A stretch of DNA of 64,000 nt from Haematobia irritans. Lineage: Eukaryota > Arthropoda > Insecta > Diptera > Muscidae. The stretch's first letter is position 1, and every line of letters starts with the position of its first letter. Positions 11,679-24,555 of this stretch are shown here, piece after piece. Both the position numbers and the translations under genes were made by a program. The stretch spans positions 64,945,242-65,009,241 of the forward strand of contig NC_134401.1 of assembly GCF_050003625.1 (NCBI RefSeq), read 5' to 3'. Below the pieces are notes generated by a model. That model was not told the DNA's origin, searched no databases, and saw only the letters and a list, made by a program, of their open reading frames with translations.

Positions 11679-12619
11679 CACGCACAGAAAAATCATGTTT
11701 GGGCATGGTTACCGACAGCATCCATTTAATGCTTATCTAGAGGTTGTACTTGTCGCCATGTATTTTGTCTTTGTAAAAATGTTTTCGAGCAGAGAAAAAT
11801 GTATGCAGGCAATAAGCATTTAAATGGTTCTCAAATGCCGCAAACATGTTCCATTATTTAAATGATAGAATTTGAGACCATTAAATGATCGGGAAATCAT
11901 GTACCTGACCATTACATTTTTTTTTACTTTTTGCAGGGAAAAAAGTATTTTTATAGGTTACGTATAGACATGTGTAGAACCATTACATGGTCACAAATAT
12001 TTTTGTGGTCATCTACTTTTTTAACTTTTTTGCAGCGAAAAAATTGTATAAAAACACTGTATAAAAACATTGTTTTTTGTTCCGTATTTTACTATATGGT
12101 ATGATTTATTTTTATTTGCAGTTACATGCTATCTGCGTTTGTTCATTTGATGTAGATGTAGAACCAAAATAGAGTGTATAAATATATGTGATGTTTGTTT
12201 GCACAACATTATAAATACAATAAACAATGAATGAGTTTATAAATAAATAAAAATAAATAAAGTTAATTTTGTGTTTTCTTTTCTCATGTGGCGTCCTTTT
12301 TTCGACGATGAAAAAAGTTTTTTTCATAAAGATCATAACATTTTAGGTTGTGACCATGTTCTTTTAACTGAGAGAAAAACATTTTTGACGAATACCATAA
12401 CATTTCAGATCGTGACCATTGTATTTTGATTCAAACAAAATTCTTTTTATCAATAAAATAACATTTTAGATGAGGACAATTTTATTTTTCTTAGAACCAT
12501 GTTCACTGAGCCAACATGGTTGCAGATGACAATGTTACATGGTCGCCGCAAAAATAGCTCCTACCATATTATTTTGCTCTTCGAATATGATTGTGCCAAT
12601 CATGTTTCTTCTCTGCGTG
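11679..12619. mobile_element. 0.94 kb TIR element (CACGCA ends)
   Basis: Left end CACGCACAGAAAAATCATG and right end CATGTTTCTTCTCTGCGTG are imperfect inverted repeats. The interior repeats motifs such as ACCATTACATGGTCA and GACCATGTT on both strands. No coding content. Similar short motifs occur at 55690-55860. Target duplication not identified. Confidence 0.55.
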
Positions 12620-15323
12620 AATAAGATTTTTGACTTGTCTTTTAGTTTGATTTTATAAGAAGCAAGAATTTCGTGAATGGTAGTGAAAAATTCAAAAATC
12701 TTAGTAAACATTTTCTTTCGGAAGGAAATTTTTTTACAAACGAAATTTCTTTTTTCTCTCTCATGAAAATGAGTACCAAAAATGTGATTTTTTTGTTACA
12801 CAATAAATAAAAGTTTAGCCAAAAACGTGTATATGATAAGGATTTGCATTGGGAATCGGTGTAATTACAAACATTTAAAACAAACATCCACAAATTTTGT
12901 CCACATGATGACAAAATATGATACGTCCTACAGACGTATGTTTAGCTTATCCGTGACTTTCAGTAGGTTAAGCTTTCTAGGGTTAAGAGCAAATAGACCC
13001 ATATTTATGTTTCAAGGTTTATCTCTAATATCTTTTGTTTGTCTTTGTCTAAAATGTCGTTCCTCACAAAAGAAAACTTTTCTTTCAGTGCAGTTCCCTT
13101 TTTTCTGCGTACAAAACATTACAAAAATCAGAACTTATCGACATTGTTTCTAATATGGAAACCTCGTCATCATTACAACGACAATTTTCGTTGTATTTAC
13201 GAAAAAAATTTTCAATAAATTTAGTAAACATGAAGAAATCTTCGTTGTTTAAAGAAAACATTCGTTGGGTCCATTTTAATGAGAAATTTCATTAATATAA
13301 CGAAGAAATTCATCTTATTAACGAAGTTTCTTCTATAAGTGTTGGGCTGGAAAAATCACCAAATAATTGCCACAACTGACTTAAAACAGTTTTTTAATTA
13401 GTAAATTTTAGCATCAACAAACGATTTTGGCGTATTTTGCAAAATTTGGCCTTTGGACCCCGTTATCCGATTTAAATAGTCAACATGAAGGGGAATGATA
13501 AAAGGTGTTATATGAACAATAGAATGTTTTAAACATCGCCGCCTACAAAATGCAAATACTTTGTTTCACTTCTATGTCTTGGACTGAAAAAAAGCATGCC
13601 CGGTTCCAGAGGTTTTGTCGTTGCTTTAAAAATTTTGGTATTGATTCCGAATCAAAGAAGCAGAGAATACAAGTAAGGATACTTTTAAGACACAATTATG
13701 TTTTAAATTTGGGTTTTGTGTACTTGTTTCTAGGAAGCAAATTTTAATTTTTCGCTTTTCAGCTTTTTTCTTCATATGCTATCAAAGTCCTTTAAAAACG
13801 AGTTAACGACAACTTTATGTTCCAAATTAAGACTCGACTTTCCATAGAAATTATGCTATGTTTCATGTAAAAAACGTCTTTAAAATAAAGTGTTGAAAAA
13901 CATATCCTATATTTGAACGATTTTTTGCTTTGTAGTCAAGATACAAAAAGACAACAAACTTAAAGACAATTTCATTAAATTTAAAGATTTTTTCTGAATT
14001 TTAAAGTCAAGTTAACCTTAGCCCAAACATTTTTTCTTTCATGTTATGATACCCATTTTGAAGTGAAATCACTTAACTATAAGGACAATATGATTTCATT
14101 GAAAAGTTTATAGGCTTTTGGACAAGGAAAAAACTTTATATTAGAGAAATGCGTCTTCTATGCTAAGCAAAATTTGCATTCGTATTTTAAAGACATGAAA
14201 TCTTTGACCTGTCGACAATATTTTTGTCAGTGTGTCAACTTGCAGACTGATATTTACTGAACAAACACTATTATTTTCAGTTTGCTCTCAATAGTAAATC
14301 AAGTCTTAACGCGTGTTTGTTTAACCATAATTGAACACACACTAACACTCTGGGCATACTGAATTAAAATGCACCTGTCATTACTGAACCACAATAATAT
14401 TTGTGGTCTAAAAACCAATCACCAATCATAACCAGAAACCAAAGTGTATAACAAGCAGACCTAACACGCTTCAGCACAACTCATTGATGAAGTCTGAAGG
14501 AATGAATGAATGAATGCAAGACCCATTGAATGAACACAAATTTAACCACAAGAATGCACACGTTTATGAGATTGCGTCTGTTACCATCTTAAGAGGGGAT
14601 TAGGTAGACTGACTTCATAATCCGACCAAAGGATCACCCGTAACTACTTTGTTTTGACGTCCGTGACGCCATACCATTCATTATTTAGGCGCACTGCCAA
14701 TGTTCTCTTGGCTTCAAAAAGGGGTTGTTGTTTTAAAACATGTCATCCTGACTCTCAACGCCTCAGACGATGAAACAATTAGGACCGCTTTCAAAAATAA
14801 TTGACTCCATTAAGCCACATACCTGCCAGCGATGCCACAAAATCGAATGAATAATGAAGAAACTGATTGATTTGTGTCAGCGCCTCGACAGCCTAGGGAA
14901 TGTCTAGCTATCCCTTTTTAGCATCGAATGATCCTTATATTATGATAAGAAATAAGGTGCCTAATTTTTCATTGTTTGAGATGAGAAATATCTAGGGACG
15001 AAGATATCTGGGTTTTCGTTTACCTTTGCTCAGTCGTTATTTTTTAGCTGAATGTAGATATTATTTTCGATGATAAGCTGGAAACTGTAGTGTGAGACAA
15101 CCAAAATAAAGTTTCATAATTTCCGTTTAGCTCACCATATGAGTCGGGTGCTTGTAATTATCGCTTCAAAGTGCTAATATATTCCTAATGAAATTTTGAA
15201 ATCCCAACACATTGATTTCAATTTCAGATATATTTGTATTAACTGTGTTGCCAATTATTGGGAAGCAAAAATAGCTAGATAAAAAAATATAGCAGAAAAT
15301 AGCTAAATTAACAAAATAACCAG
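12620..15323. other. No gene recognised; old repeat patches
   Basis: 12600-12800 and 13050-13090 carry the ACGAAATTT-type decayed repeat. 13190-13340 carries ACGAA/TTCGT palindromic repeat sequence. From about 13.4 to 15.25 kb the sequence looks unique and noncoding, with short AT-rich open frames only. Confidence 0.5.
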
Positions 15324-15770
15324 AAACAAGTAAGGAAAGTCTAAAGTCGGGCGGGGCCGACTAAATTATACCCTACACCTCTTTGTAGATCTAAATTTTC
15401 GATACCATAGAACATCCGTCAAATGTGTTGGGGGCTATAATAAAGGTTTGTCCCAAATACATACATTTAAATATCACTCGATCTGAACAGAATTTGATAG
15501 ACTTCTACAAAATCTATAGACTCAAAATTTAAGTCGGCTAATGCACTAGGGTGGAACACAATGTTATTAAAAAACATTTAAATCTGAAGCAATTTTAAGG
15601 AAACTTCGCAAAAGTTTATTTATGATTTATCGCTCGATATATATGTATTAGAAGTTTAGGAAAATTAGAGTCACTTTTACAACTTTTCGACTAAGCAGTG
15701 GCGATTTAACAAGGAAAATGTTGGTATTTTGACCATTTTTGTCGAAATCAGAAAAACTTATATATGGGAG

Positions 15771-17863
<2,093 letters not shown>

Positions 17864-18256
17864 GAGCTATATCCAAATCTGAACCGATGATGTTTTGCAA
17901 GTTTTTCGAGACTCATAAAATATTCGGATGTACGGAATTTGAGGAAGATCGGTTGATATACACGCAAATTATGACCAGATCGGTGAAAAATATATATGGC
18001 AGCTATATCTAAATCTGAACCGATTTTTTCCAAAATCAATAGGGATCGTCTTTGAGCCGAAACAGGACCCTATACCAAATTTTAGGACAATCAGACTAAA
18101 ACTGCGAGCTGTACTTTGCACACAAAAATACATCAACAGACAGACAGACGGACATCGCTAAATCGACTCAGAATTTAATTCTAAGCCGATCCTTATACTA
18201 AAAGGTTGGTCTATGATTACTCCTTCTTGTCGTTACATACAAATGCACAAACTTAT

Positions 18257-18290
18257 TATACCCTGTACCACAGTAGTGGTGAAGGGTATA
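18257..18290. other. Terminal hairpin of the family B Helentron-like element
   Basis: TATACCCTGTACCAC and GTGGTGAAGGGTATA form a 15-bp stem with two mismatches around a 4-nt loop (AGTA). A 3' terminal hairpin is the expected end signal of Helitron/Helentron elements. Confidence 0.85.
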
Positions 18291-18695
18291 AAAATAGCTA
18301 CATGCAATTTCTTTATTTTGGGCCAAGAAAAATATAGCAAAAAGAGCTATATAACAAAATAGCAAAAAACAAATAGTACACGCAAAGAAAAAACAACGTT
18401 TCGAAAACGTGTACCGAAAACGTTGTTAGAGTTTTTTGAATTGCTTCGAAAAGTATACACTTTTATCACCAAAAAAATTCGTTTGTTACAAAATTTTTAT
18501 TTTTTCAATAAAAAAAGTTATTTTTGAACCAACACAGTCCATTTCGTTTATATCAAACACTGTTCTTTTCTGACTAGGTCTTTAATAAGACACATTTTAC
18601 AGTTCATAGTAAAAATTTAATATAGTAGAATGTAATGTTGAACATTTTTTCGGAATCTTGCGACCATATCTGGAATATATGTAAAAAAAAAACTT

Positions 18696-18770
18696 TGGTC
18701 GAAGCAGGGATCGAACCCACGATCTTTGGCAAGCAAGTTGGACGTAGCAACCACTGCTCCACGGTGTCCA
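18696..18770 (-). pseudogene. tRNA-like module B
   Basis: On the minus strand: TGGAGCAGTGG (A-box-like) and GGGTTCGATCC (B-box-like) at normal tRNA spacing, 3' end CTTCGACCA. The acceptor and anticodon stems pair poorly, so it is more likely a tRNA-derived pol III promoter module than a working tRNA. Confidence 0.65.
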
Positions 18771-18881
18771 ACTAAATGTATTTTTCCGTTAAATAAACTT
18801 TGTTTAATCGGCTCGTGGGCGCCGCGAGCTATGCTATATAAATATAACTTATATGGGCAATTGTCTATTGATGACAATAAC

Positions 18882-18954
18882 GGCTACATAGCTCAGTGGA
18901 TAGTGTGTTGGCTTACAAATTGCATGGTCCGCGGTTCGATTCTCCGTCCAGGCG
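18882..18954 (+). pseudogene. tRNA-like module A
   Basis: TAGCTCAGTGG (A box) and GGTTCGATTC (B box) at tRNA spacing. A 7-nt loop CTTACAA would present anticodon TAC with U33, but the anticodon and acceptor stems have several mismatches. Probably a tRNA-derived promoter module of the surrounding element. Confidence 0.65.
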
Positions 18955-19280
18955 AAAGGTAAAATTTAAAAAAATTTAAAATTTATAAAATCGTATAATT
19001 TCTTCTACATTGTTTGTATTACAGAAAAAGGTGCTAATAACTAAAAAAAACTTCGTGGAAGTGAGAAAGATGTGGGGGAAAATGCAATTAGCTAGCAAAA
19101 AATTTTTTTTAGTTAGTCTTTATGAAATTGTTTTTACATCATGGAAAAGAATAAACGTTTATCACAAAAAGTATATACTTTTCTTCCAAATACACTTTCT
19201 TTCAACGAAAAGCAAATGAGAAACGAACTTTGTTTGTCTAAAATTTCGTTTGGGATGAAAGAATTATTTTTTGCGTGTAC

Positions 19281-19702
19281 GATGTTATGTAAAACAACAA
19301 TATCTTTATTGTTTGTGTTGTTATAAGTACAAGTAAGTAATCTTCGTAAGGTAGGTTTTTGGTACAGTTACACTGTAACAACATATTCATGTCTACGGAG
19401 GCCATATCTATATTACGACATTAATTGTAAAAAATAACAAAAAAATGATGGTGTCAATATTCGTCCTATTTCTTCAAGTTGTGTTTATGTTCTCTTGGCT
19501 TGATACTCGTTGAACTTCTGCATATGGCAAAGAAAGAATACTTATTGCAAATTCAGCTAATAAAACGAAATGATTATTGCCTGCACCATAGACCAAGAAA
19601 TGTAATGACGTCTCAAGTCCATTCACAGCGCAGTAGATTGTCTGTACACCGTAGATGGGACTTTTTCGTCTGCATAAAATAGCTAATTGGCATTACTGGG
19701 TA
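19281..19702. other. No gene recognised
   Basis: AT-rich, apparently unique sequence between two TIR elements. Nothing recognised. Confidence 0.5.
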
Positions 19703-20294
19703 TTAGGGTGTCAAAATAACCGATTTTTGGAAAAACGGTTTTTGATTTATTCGAAAATCCAAATATTTTGAAAACCAGTAAAAACTGAAAAAGAAACTAA
19801 AATAACGTTCTTTGTATTAGAATGAACATTTAAAAATGGACTGGGTGTAATTGATGCTGTACTTTAGTGTCATAACATTTTCCGTATTATGTATTTTTCA
19901 ATCGAGATATTGTATATTTGTTATGAAATTCTATGCTGAAAATGCTCGTTACTGAAGGTGAATGTCGGACTAAATCACAAGTTAATTGCATATAATACAC
20001 AATTTATCGGTCTGTTTTTCGGTGTAATGAAAGTTTTTGGGGCTAATTAGTGAAAACAAGTAGTAATTACTCTTGTGTTTCACTTCCACCATACGTCTCT
20101 GCACAAAGTTGGACTTTCGAAAAAAAATCACAGGAACGATAGAAATTTTATTGAAATGTAGAAAACCGGTTAACTGATGCTCAAAACTCGGTTTTCGGGT
20201 TAACCGAAAATTTAAATTTTTTAACCATACGGGTTCGATTTTTATAACGAAATGCGGCAAACCGATTAAGCGGTACCTGTTTTGGACACACTAA
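19703..20294. mobile_element. MITE-like element with TTAGGGTGTC / GACACACTAA ends
   Basis: Left TTAGGGTGTCAAAATAACCG and right CGGTACCTGTTTTGGACACA plus CTAA are imperfect inverted repeats. The outer arms are rich in AACCGATTTTT/GGTTAACCG motifs that are self-complementary. Noncoding. TSD not determined. Confidence 0.5.
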
Positions 20295-20340
20295 TATGTT
20301 TCCAACGAAAACTTTTAATTAATCTTTATTAATTACTTAA

Positions 20341-20572
20341 TACACACAAAGAAAATTTCATTAAAATTGAGCCAACGAACATTTATCATTGGTGCAACGA
20401 ATCATTTTCATTAAGACAACGAAAATATTCGTTAATACTACGAAACGTTTCGCTAATCAACAAATTATTCGTTATAATAACGATAAATTTCGTTATAGCA
20501 ATGAATTTGTTTCATTGGCTCAATTTTAATGTCACAATTCGTTAATATAACGAAACTTTTTCTACCAGTGTA
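20341..20572. mobile_element. Near-palindromic foldback MITE (TTCGTTATAACGAA type)
   Basis: Ends TACACACAAAGAAAATTTC and the complement of GAAACTTTTTCTACCAGTGTA are related. The two arms contain CATTAAAATTGAGCCAACGAA and its inverted counterpart TTCATTGGCTCAATTTTAATG-like sequence, so most of the 232 bp can fold on itself. Short fragments of its ends also occur at 26279-26322 and 31508-31530. Confidence 0.75.
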
Positions 20573-21004
20573 CGTTAATAGGTTTTTTTAGTTTTCGTTT
20601 CGAAGATCAGTTTATTATCGCAGTTATGTTTTTGCAATAATTAAAATGAAAACAAACATAATCCTGATAAATTTTGAGCAAACAAAGATCGTATGCACCA
20701 ATTGACCAAATGTATCAGTTTTAAAATTAATTACTTTAAAAATGTAACCGCAAAAATTTCAATGTGAAAAACTATTCTTCTTAAGGCGAAGAATCGTGCA
20801 AGCCAGCAGGAAATGAATCATTTGATTTGAAAAGGGATTTATTTGAGGTGAAATGCTATATAAAAAGTGGTTAACGTCACAATCCTTCACAGGGTAGGGT
20901 GATGTTAGTTTGCCCTTCCGTTCCATACAGTCACGCAATTCTATTTATAAACCAGATTGGAGGGCATGCACAAGTAGATTCAAATTGTCTGCGAACTGAA
21001 AATG
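20573..21004. other. No gene recognised
   Basis: A TATATAAAAAG box lies near 20861, but no transcript or coding region downstream can be supported; the next recognisable sequence is a mariner pseudogene. Confidence 0.4.
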
Positions 21005-21500
21005 TTGAGGTTATACGTACTCGGAACATTTTGACATATGAACGCTCTTTGTGTTGTTTACTTAAAACATTCATCGATGAACTTATTTAATTTTTTGGCG
21101 ATGAAGTTTCGTCAAGGACCAGCGTTTATCGATGGTATAGTGAATTCCTCGGAGGTGGTAGTTCACTCGAAGACAAACTTCGTGAAGGTCGTTCAAAATG
21201 AAGTGTTGTTCCAAAAACCACTGATGCTGTGCGCCAACCATATGACCTATCGTGAGATTGAGCAATTTTAGGTACTAGCGTTGGCTTGTGTCGATTGGTC
21301 GAAAGAAATGCTCCAAAAATACGATTGCGATGCTTCGAAACACGTTTACAACATTGTGACAGGAGATGAATCGTGGCTTTACAGGTATGAGCCCGATAGT
21401 AGATAGCAGTCGATTGTAAGGATGTTTCAAGATGAGCCAAATCCAACAAAAGTTGCTCGCGAATGAAGCACTTCCAAGGAAATAATCGCCTGTTTCTTCG
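21005..21500 (+). pseudogene. Mariner (DD34D-type) transposase remnant
   Basis: Pieces in shifting frames read DEVSSRTSVYRWYSEF, LEDKLREGR, then YDCDASKHVYNIVTGDESWL with YRYEPDSR, and KEIIACFFGKT. The VTGDESWLYRYEP block holds the first catalytic aspartate of classical mariners. Stops occur after DSR and after ARE, with a stop and frameshift between the N-terminal and catalytic parts. The C-terminal catalytic half is absent. It is unrelated at close range to the DDxD element at 24.6 kb. Confidence 0.85.
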
Positions 21501-21736
21501 GAAAAACACATGTACATGTTGGAAATGCACCACTAAAACTACGCATCATTTCTGATCTTCACACAACCATTTGCCAATTTTATGGATCATCCGTCCTACC
21601 TTGGCACCGAATAACTTAGTTCTATTCTCGTACGTAAAAATTAAATGAGAGGTTGCGTATTTGCAACCTTCAAATGCATAATTATAAAATTGAACCTTTG
21701 TGGAGCATTATTATTTACTTGATGTATAAACTACCT

Positions 21737-22200
21737 GGGATGCCAGACGTGGTCTTTTAAAGAGCATATGTGCTCCGTTTTTTACAAATGTGCTCTATTT
21801 GTAGTTAAGTGCTCTTTTTATGCATCACAACAAATATTAATCCAACGCGATTCAACAAATGGTAAAAGTAAACCGAACATGCGTAAATGTCGCACTACGA
21901 GATTGTCTTACGCCGTTATTTTCTAATTAACTACTGTTCTACTTTATATATCGCAGTCGAAGATGATCACGCCGTTTTTTCATTTTTCACAAAAACACCA
22001 AAAAAATGACTTTCAAAGTATTGCAGGAAAATTAGCTTGGGTTGAAAGTGGGCTATTTTATGTTTATGTTATGAACTTTTTTGTAATGTTTAAATGAATT
22101 ATATTTTTATAAATTGGAATCAAATGTTTTTCTTTTGTTTGAAAAACGGTGCTCTTTTTTCCGTATGTGCTCTTTTTGCCTCTTTAAAATCTGGCATCCC
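21737..22200. mobile_element. 464-bp MITE with GGGATGCCAGA ends
   Basis: GGGATGCCAGACGTG at the left and the complement TCTGGCATCCC at the right, with further inverted GTGCTC motifs just inside. AACTACCT abuts the left end and recurs 3 bp beyond the right end (TAT then AACTACCT), consistent with an 8-bp or slightly longer target duplication. hAT affiliation is inferred from the 8-bp repeat. Confidence 0.7.
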
Positions 22201-22274
22201 TATAACTACCTTATTTGTTTATCATGTACATCACTACACAGGCTAGTAAAAATGGTATAAAAGCTTTTTCGTGC

Positions 22275-22717
22275 ACACAAAAAACTGTGAACCCACCAGG
22301 GATGAACATATTGGTTAAGTTAAGAAAATTTTAACTAGATGTCATGCGGATTTCACTAAAATAAGTAAATATTTTTCGATAAATTCAAGAAAATTTATTA
22401 GACATAATTGTTTTTTTTTTACTTGTTAAAGACAATTTCCAAGTTTGAAGTCCAAAATTGCAAAAATTTCTTTAGTGCCAATATTATTATATTTACAAAT
22501 TTTAAGAAATTCTGAACTGTTTTGTGGGAGACACGAATTTAGTAAATCGTTATGCTTCATTTGGGTATAATTTTTTCTCCTTGTTTAGTTCATTTAACTA
22601 ACGTACATTAAAAAATTATTAAAGTCAAGAAAATTTTCTCAAATCATAATAATTCCATTAACTTAAATAGAATTAAATTTGCTTTACCGATATATAGGTT
22701 CACTTTTTTTGAGTGTA
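22275..22717. mobile_element. MITE with ACACAAAAAA..GTGAACCC / GGTTCAC..GAGTGT ends
   Basis: Left ACACAAAAAACTGTGAACCC and right GGTTCACTTTTTTTGAGTGT are inverted. Related copies at 27640-28058 and 47825-48080, and a right-end fragment at 50660-50736. No coding content. Confidence 0.7.
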
Positions 22718-24239
22718 ATTGGCTATAAATGAAGAATGTGAAATCCCTATTCTCCCAGAGATAAGAAAAGGTGAAAATATTGGTTTTAGTTAAAAATTAT
22801 GTATTGGCTCAATGAATCCACTGACACGAACCAAACATAAATTGTGAGCTATACCATATTATATTTGATCCAGTTAAAAGCTGAATATGAATATGTATTT
22901 ATGGCCATGACTTCGTCCACGCTTTTGCTTTTCATATTAAAAGTAAACTCTTGCTTCTGTACTTTGGTGTGAGCGACTACTCTCGCAAAATGGGTTCGAA
23001 CGCGTGCCGTTAATATACGATGACAATTCGCTTGTGCTCCGGAACTGGTGCCCTTTATGACTTTTGGTTATGTGTGCTGTATTGTATTGTCTTTTCCAGC
23101 TACTGGTTTGCAATTGTTTCCTCAGTTGGCCAGATGTATACAATCCATCCGAAATTTCGTATTTATGTTGGTATGCTAAACTCGCTTATTCCACTTTTTT
23201 ATTGGGATTTTTGTGTTAGAGAGCACTTTTGACTTCCTCCATCTTCAGTTCGGTGGTCGTGGCTTTCTTTATTGTTCTGCATTCATTACGAGTAGTTTTG
23301 GTCTTGTGGCTTTGTTTTACGGCTATTTTATGTTGGCTTAAGTTTTCTTTTGAATTTCGTTATGAGTTTTGCATAATCGTAAATGCTTCTACTTGAAAGA
23401 GGTCACAAGAATTCTTGTTGCTCAGTCGTGACTTCTGTCCGGGGAGGTTCGAAAAACTCCTTACGCTCTGAATGACTAAATTATGATTATAGTGGAGGTC
23501 TAGTTTTATTATTTTCGCATTGGCACAACTGTAAAACAGCATTGACATCTCCGACAATCACTCAGTTATTTATCAATGACCACATTAGAGAGAATCGTGG
23601 ACACTTACAAATGCAAGGACGAACAGTGCAATTCGTAATCCACACATGTCCATACCATAAGTACTATGTAAACGATTGTAGTTGTGACCAATAAAATATT
23701 TTTATATCTTTGGATGTGATCATAAGCTTTCAAAGTGAGTGAGGGGTTACTTATAGTGAACATATCCATTTGTTGTCGTACAATGGGGGAGAGCTAATAT
23801 CCTTAATTGTTTCGTCAAATTCAGAATTATGAATACCCACTCATTCATCCGCAGATAGATATCGTCAAAATACATCCTGTTTGTTTTTCGCATAAGGAGT
23901 TAAACGACAGGATGCTTTGAGGGGTGACTAAAAGTCGTTTACCATTTCGCTACCTATCAAATGCAACCTCATCGTCTTTATTCCTCCGAATCGTTTATGT
24001 CGGTTTAAAATGAAGTCACGTAAGTAAGAGTTAAAGTTGTGATCGACTATTAGTAACTATAGACTAACTCAACCATCATAATTCTGTCATTAGTCGAATT
24101 TTAGAGGATTGCTAAAAAATTCGATCCAACTTTAGGAAGCTTTGTTGATCAACTGGTGTATAAATGAAATCCTATGATACATATGCTCTAACAAAAATGT
24201 ATTTTTTGATATGTTTGCAACACCAAGAAGGGACGAAAT
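22718..24239. other. No gene recognised
   Basis: Apparently unique sequence, slightly less AT-rich near 22.9-23.5 kb. No reading frame shows family motifs. A minus-strand open frame near 23.36-23.56 kb is short and unsupported. Confidence 0.45.
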
Positions 24240-24553
24240 AGGGACACGGTATCTTTGGCAATATTGCTCAAGGCCCACCCCTGTGTCGATCTAACCATGT
24301 CCGTCTGTCTGTCTGTAAACTCATTTTTGTAATCAAAGTCTATGTCGCAGTTTTAGTCCAACCGACTTCAAATTCGGCACGAGTATATATTTGGAGACCC
24401 TACTGATTTCGTTCAGATTAAAAAATATGTATGTATATGAAAATACAAAACCCTTATATATAGCACACAACACCTTTGACCTATTTCAGATGGTATCGAA
24501 AATGTCGATATACAAAGTTTTTCAGGGTATAATTTATTTATATACTATATTAA
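24240..24553 (-). mobile_element. Helentron-like fragment, family C or D
   Basis: CCATGTCCGTCTGTCTGTCT and ATTTTTGTAATCAAAGTCTA recall the GAC-rich block of the Helentron-like elements and match 8640-8780. The orientation is inferred from the complement of the ACAGACAGACGGACAT block. Cut on the right by the mariner-like insertion. Confidence 0.45.
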
Positions 24554-24555
24554 TA

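Larger units (their letters stand above)
18376..19280. mobile_element. TIR element with two divergent tRNA-like modules (copy 1)
   Basis: The ends GTACACGCAAA and TTTGCGTGTAC are inverted. Between them lie a minus-strand tRNA-like module (18696-18770) and a plus-strand one (18882-18954), head to head about 110 bp apart. Arms contain ACGTTTTCGGTACACG-type and CAAACGAAATTTTAG-type sequence on the outer sides. Related copies are at 57573-58501 (opposite orientation), 26930-27625 (old), 42734-43049 (truncated) and 53265-53930. No protein-coding capacity. I do not recognise this as a named family; TIR length and target duplication need alignment of more copies. Confidence 0.75.

Noticed and set aside
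18696..18954. A pair of genuine, divergently transcribed tRNA genes
   Set aside because: A and B boxes are good, but acceptor and anticodon stems mismatch, and the same pair recurs within TIR-bounded repeats; a tRNA-derived module of a mobile element fits better.
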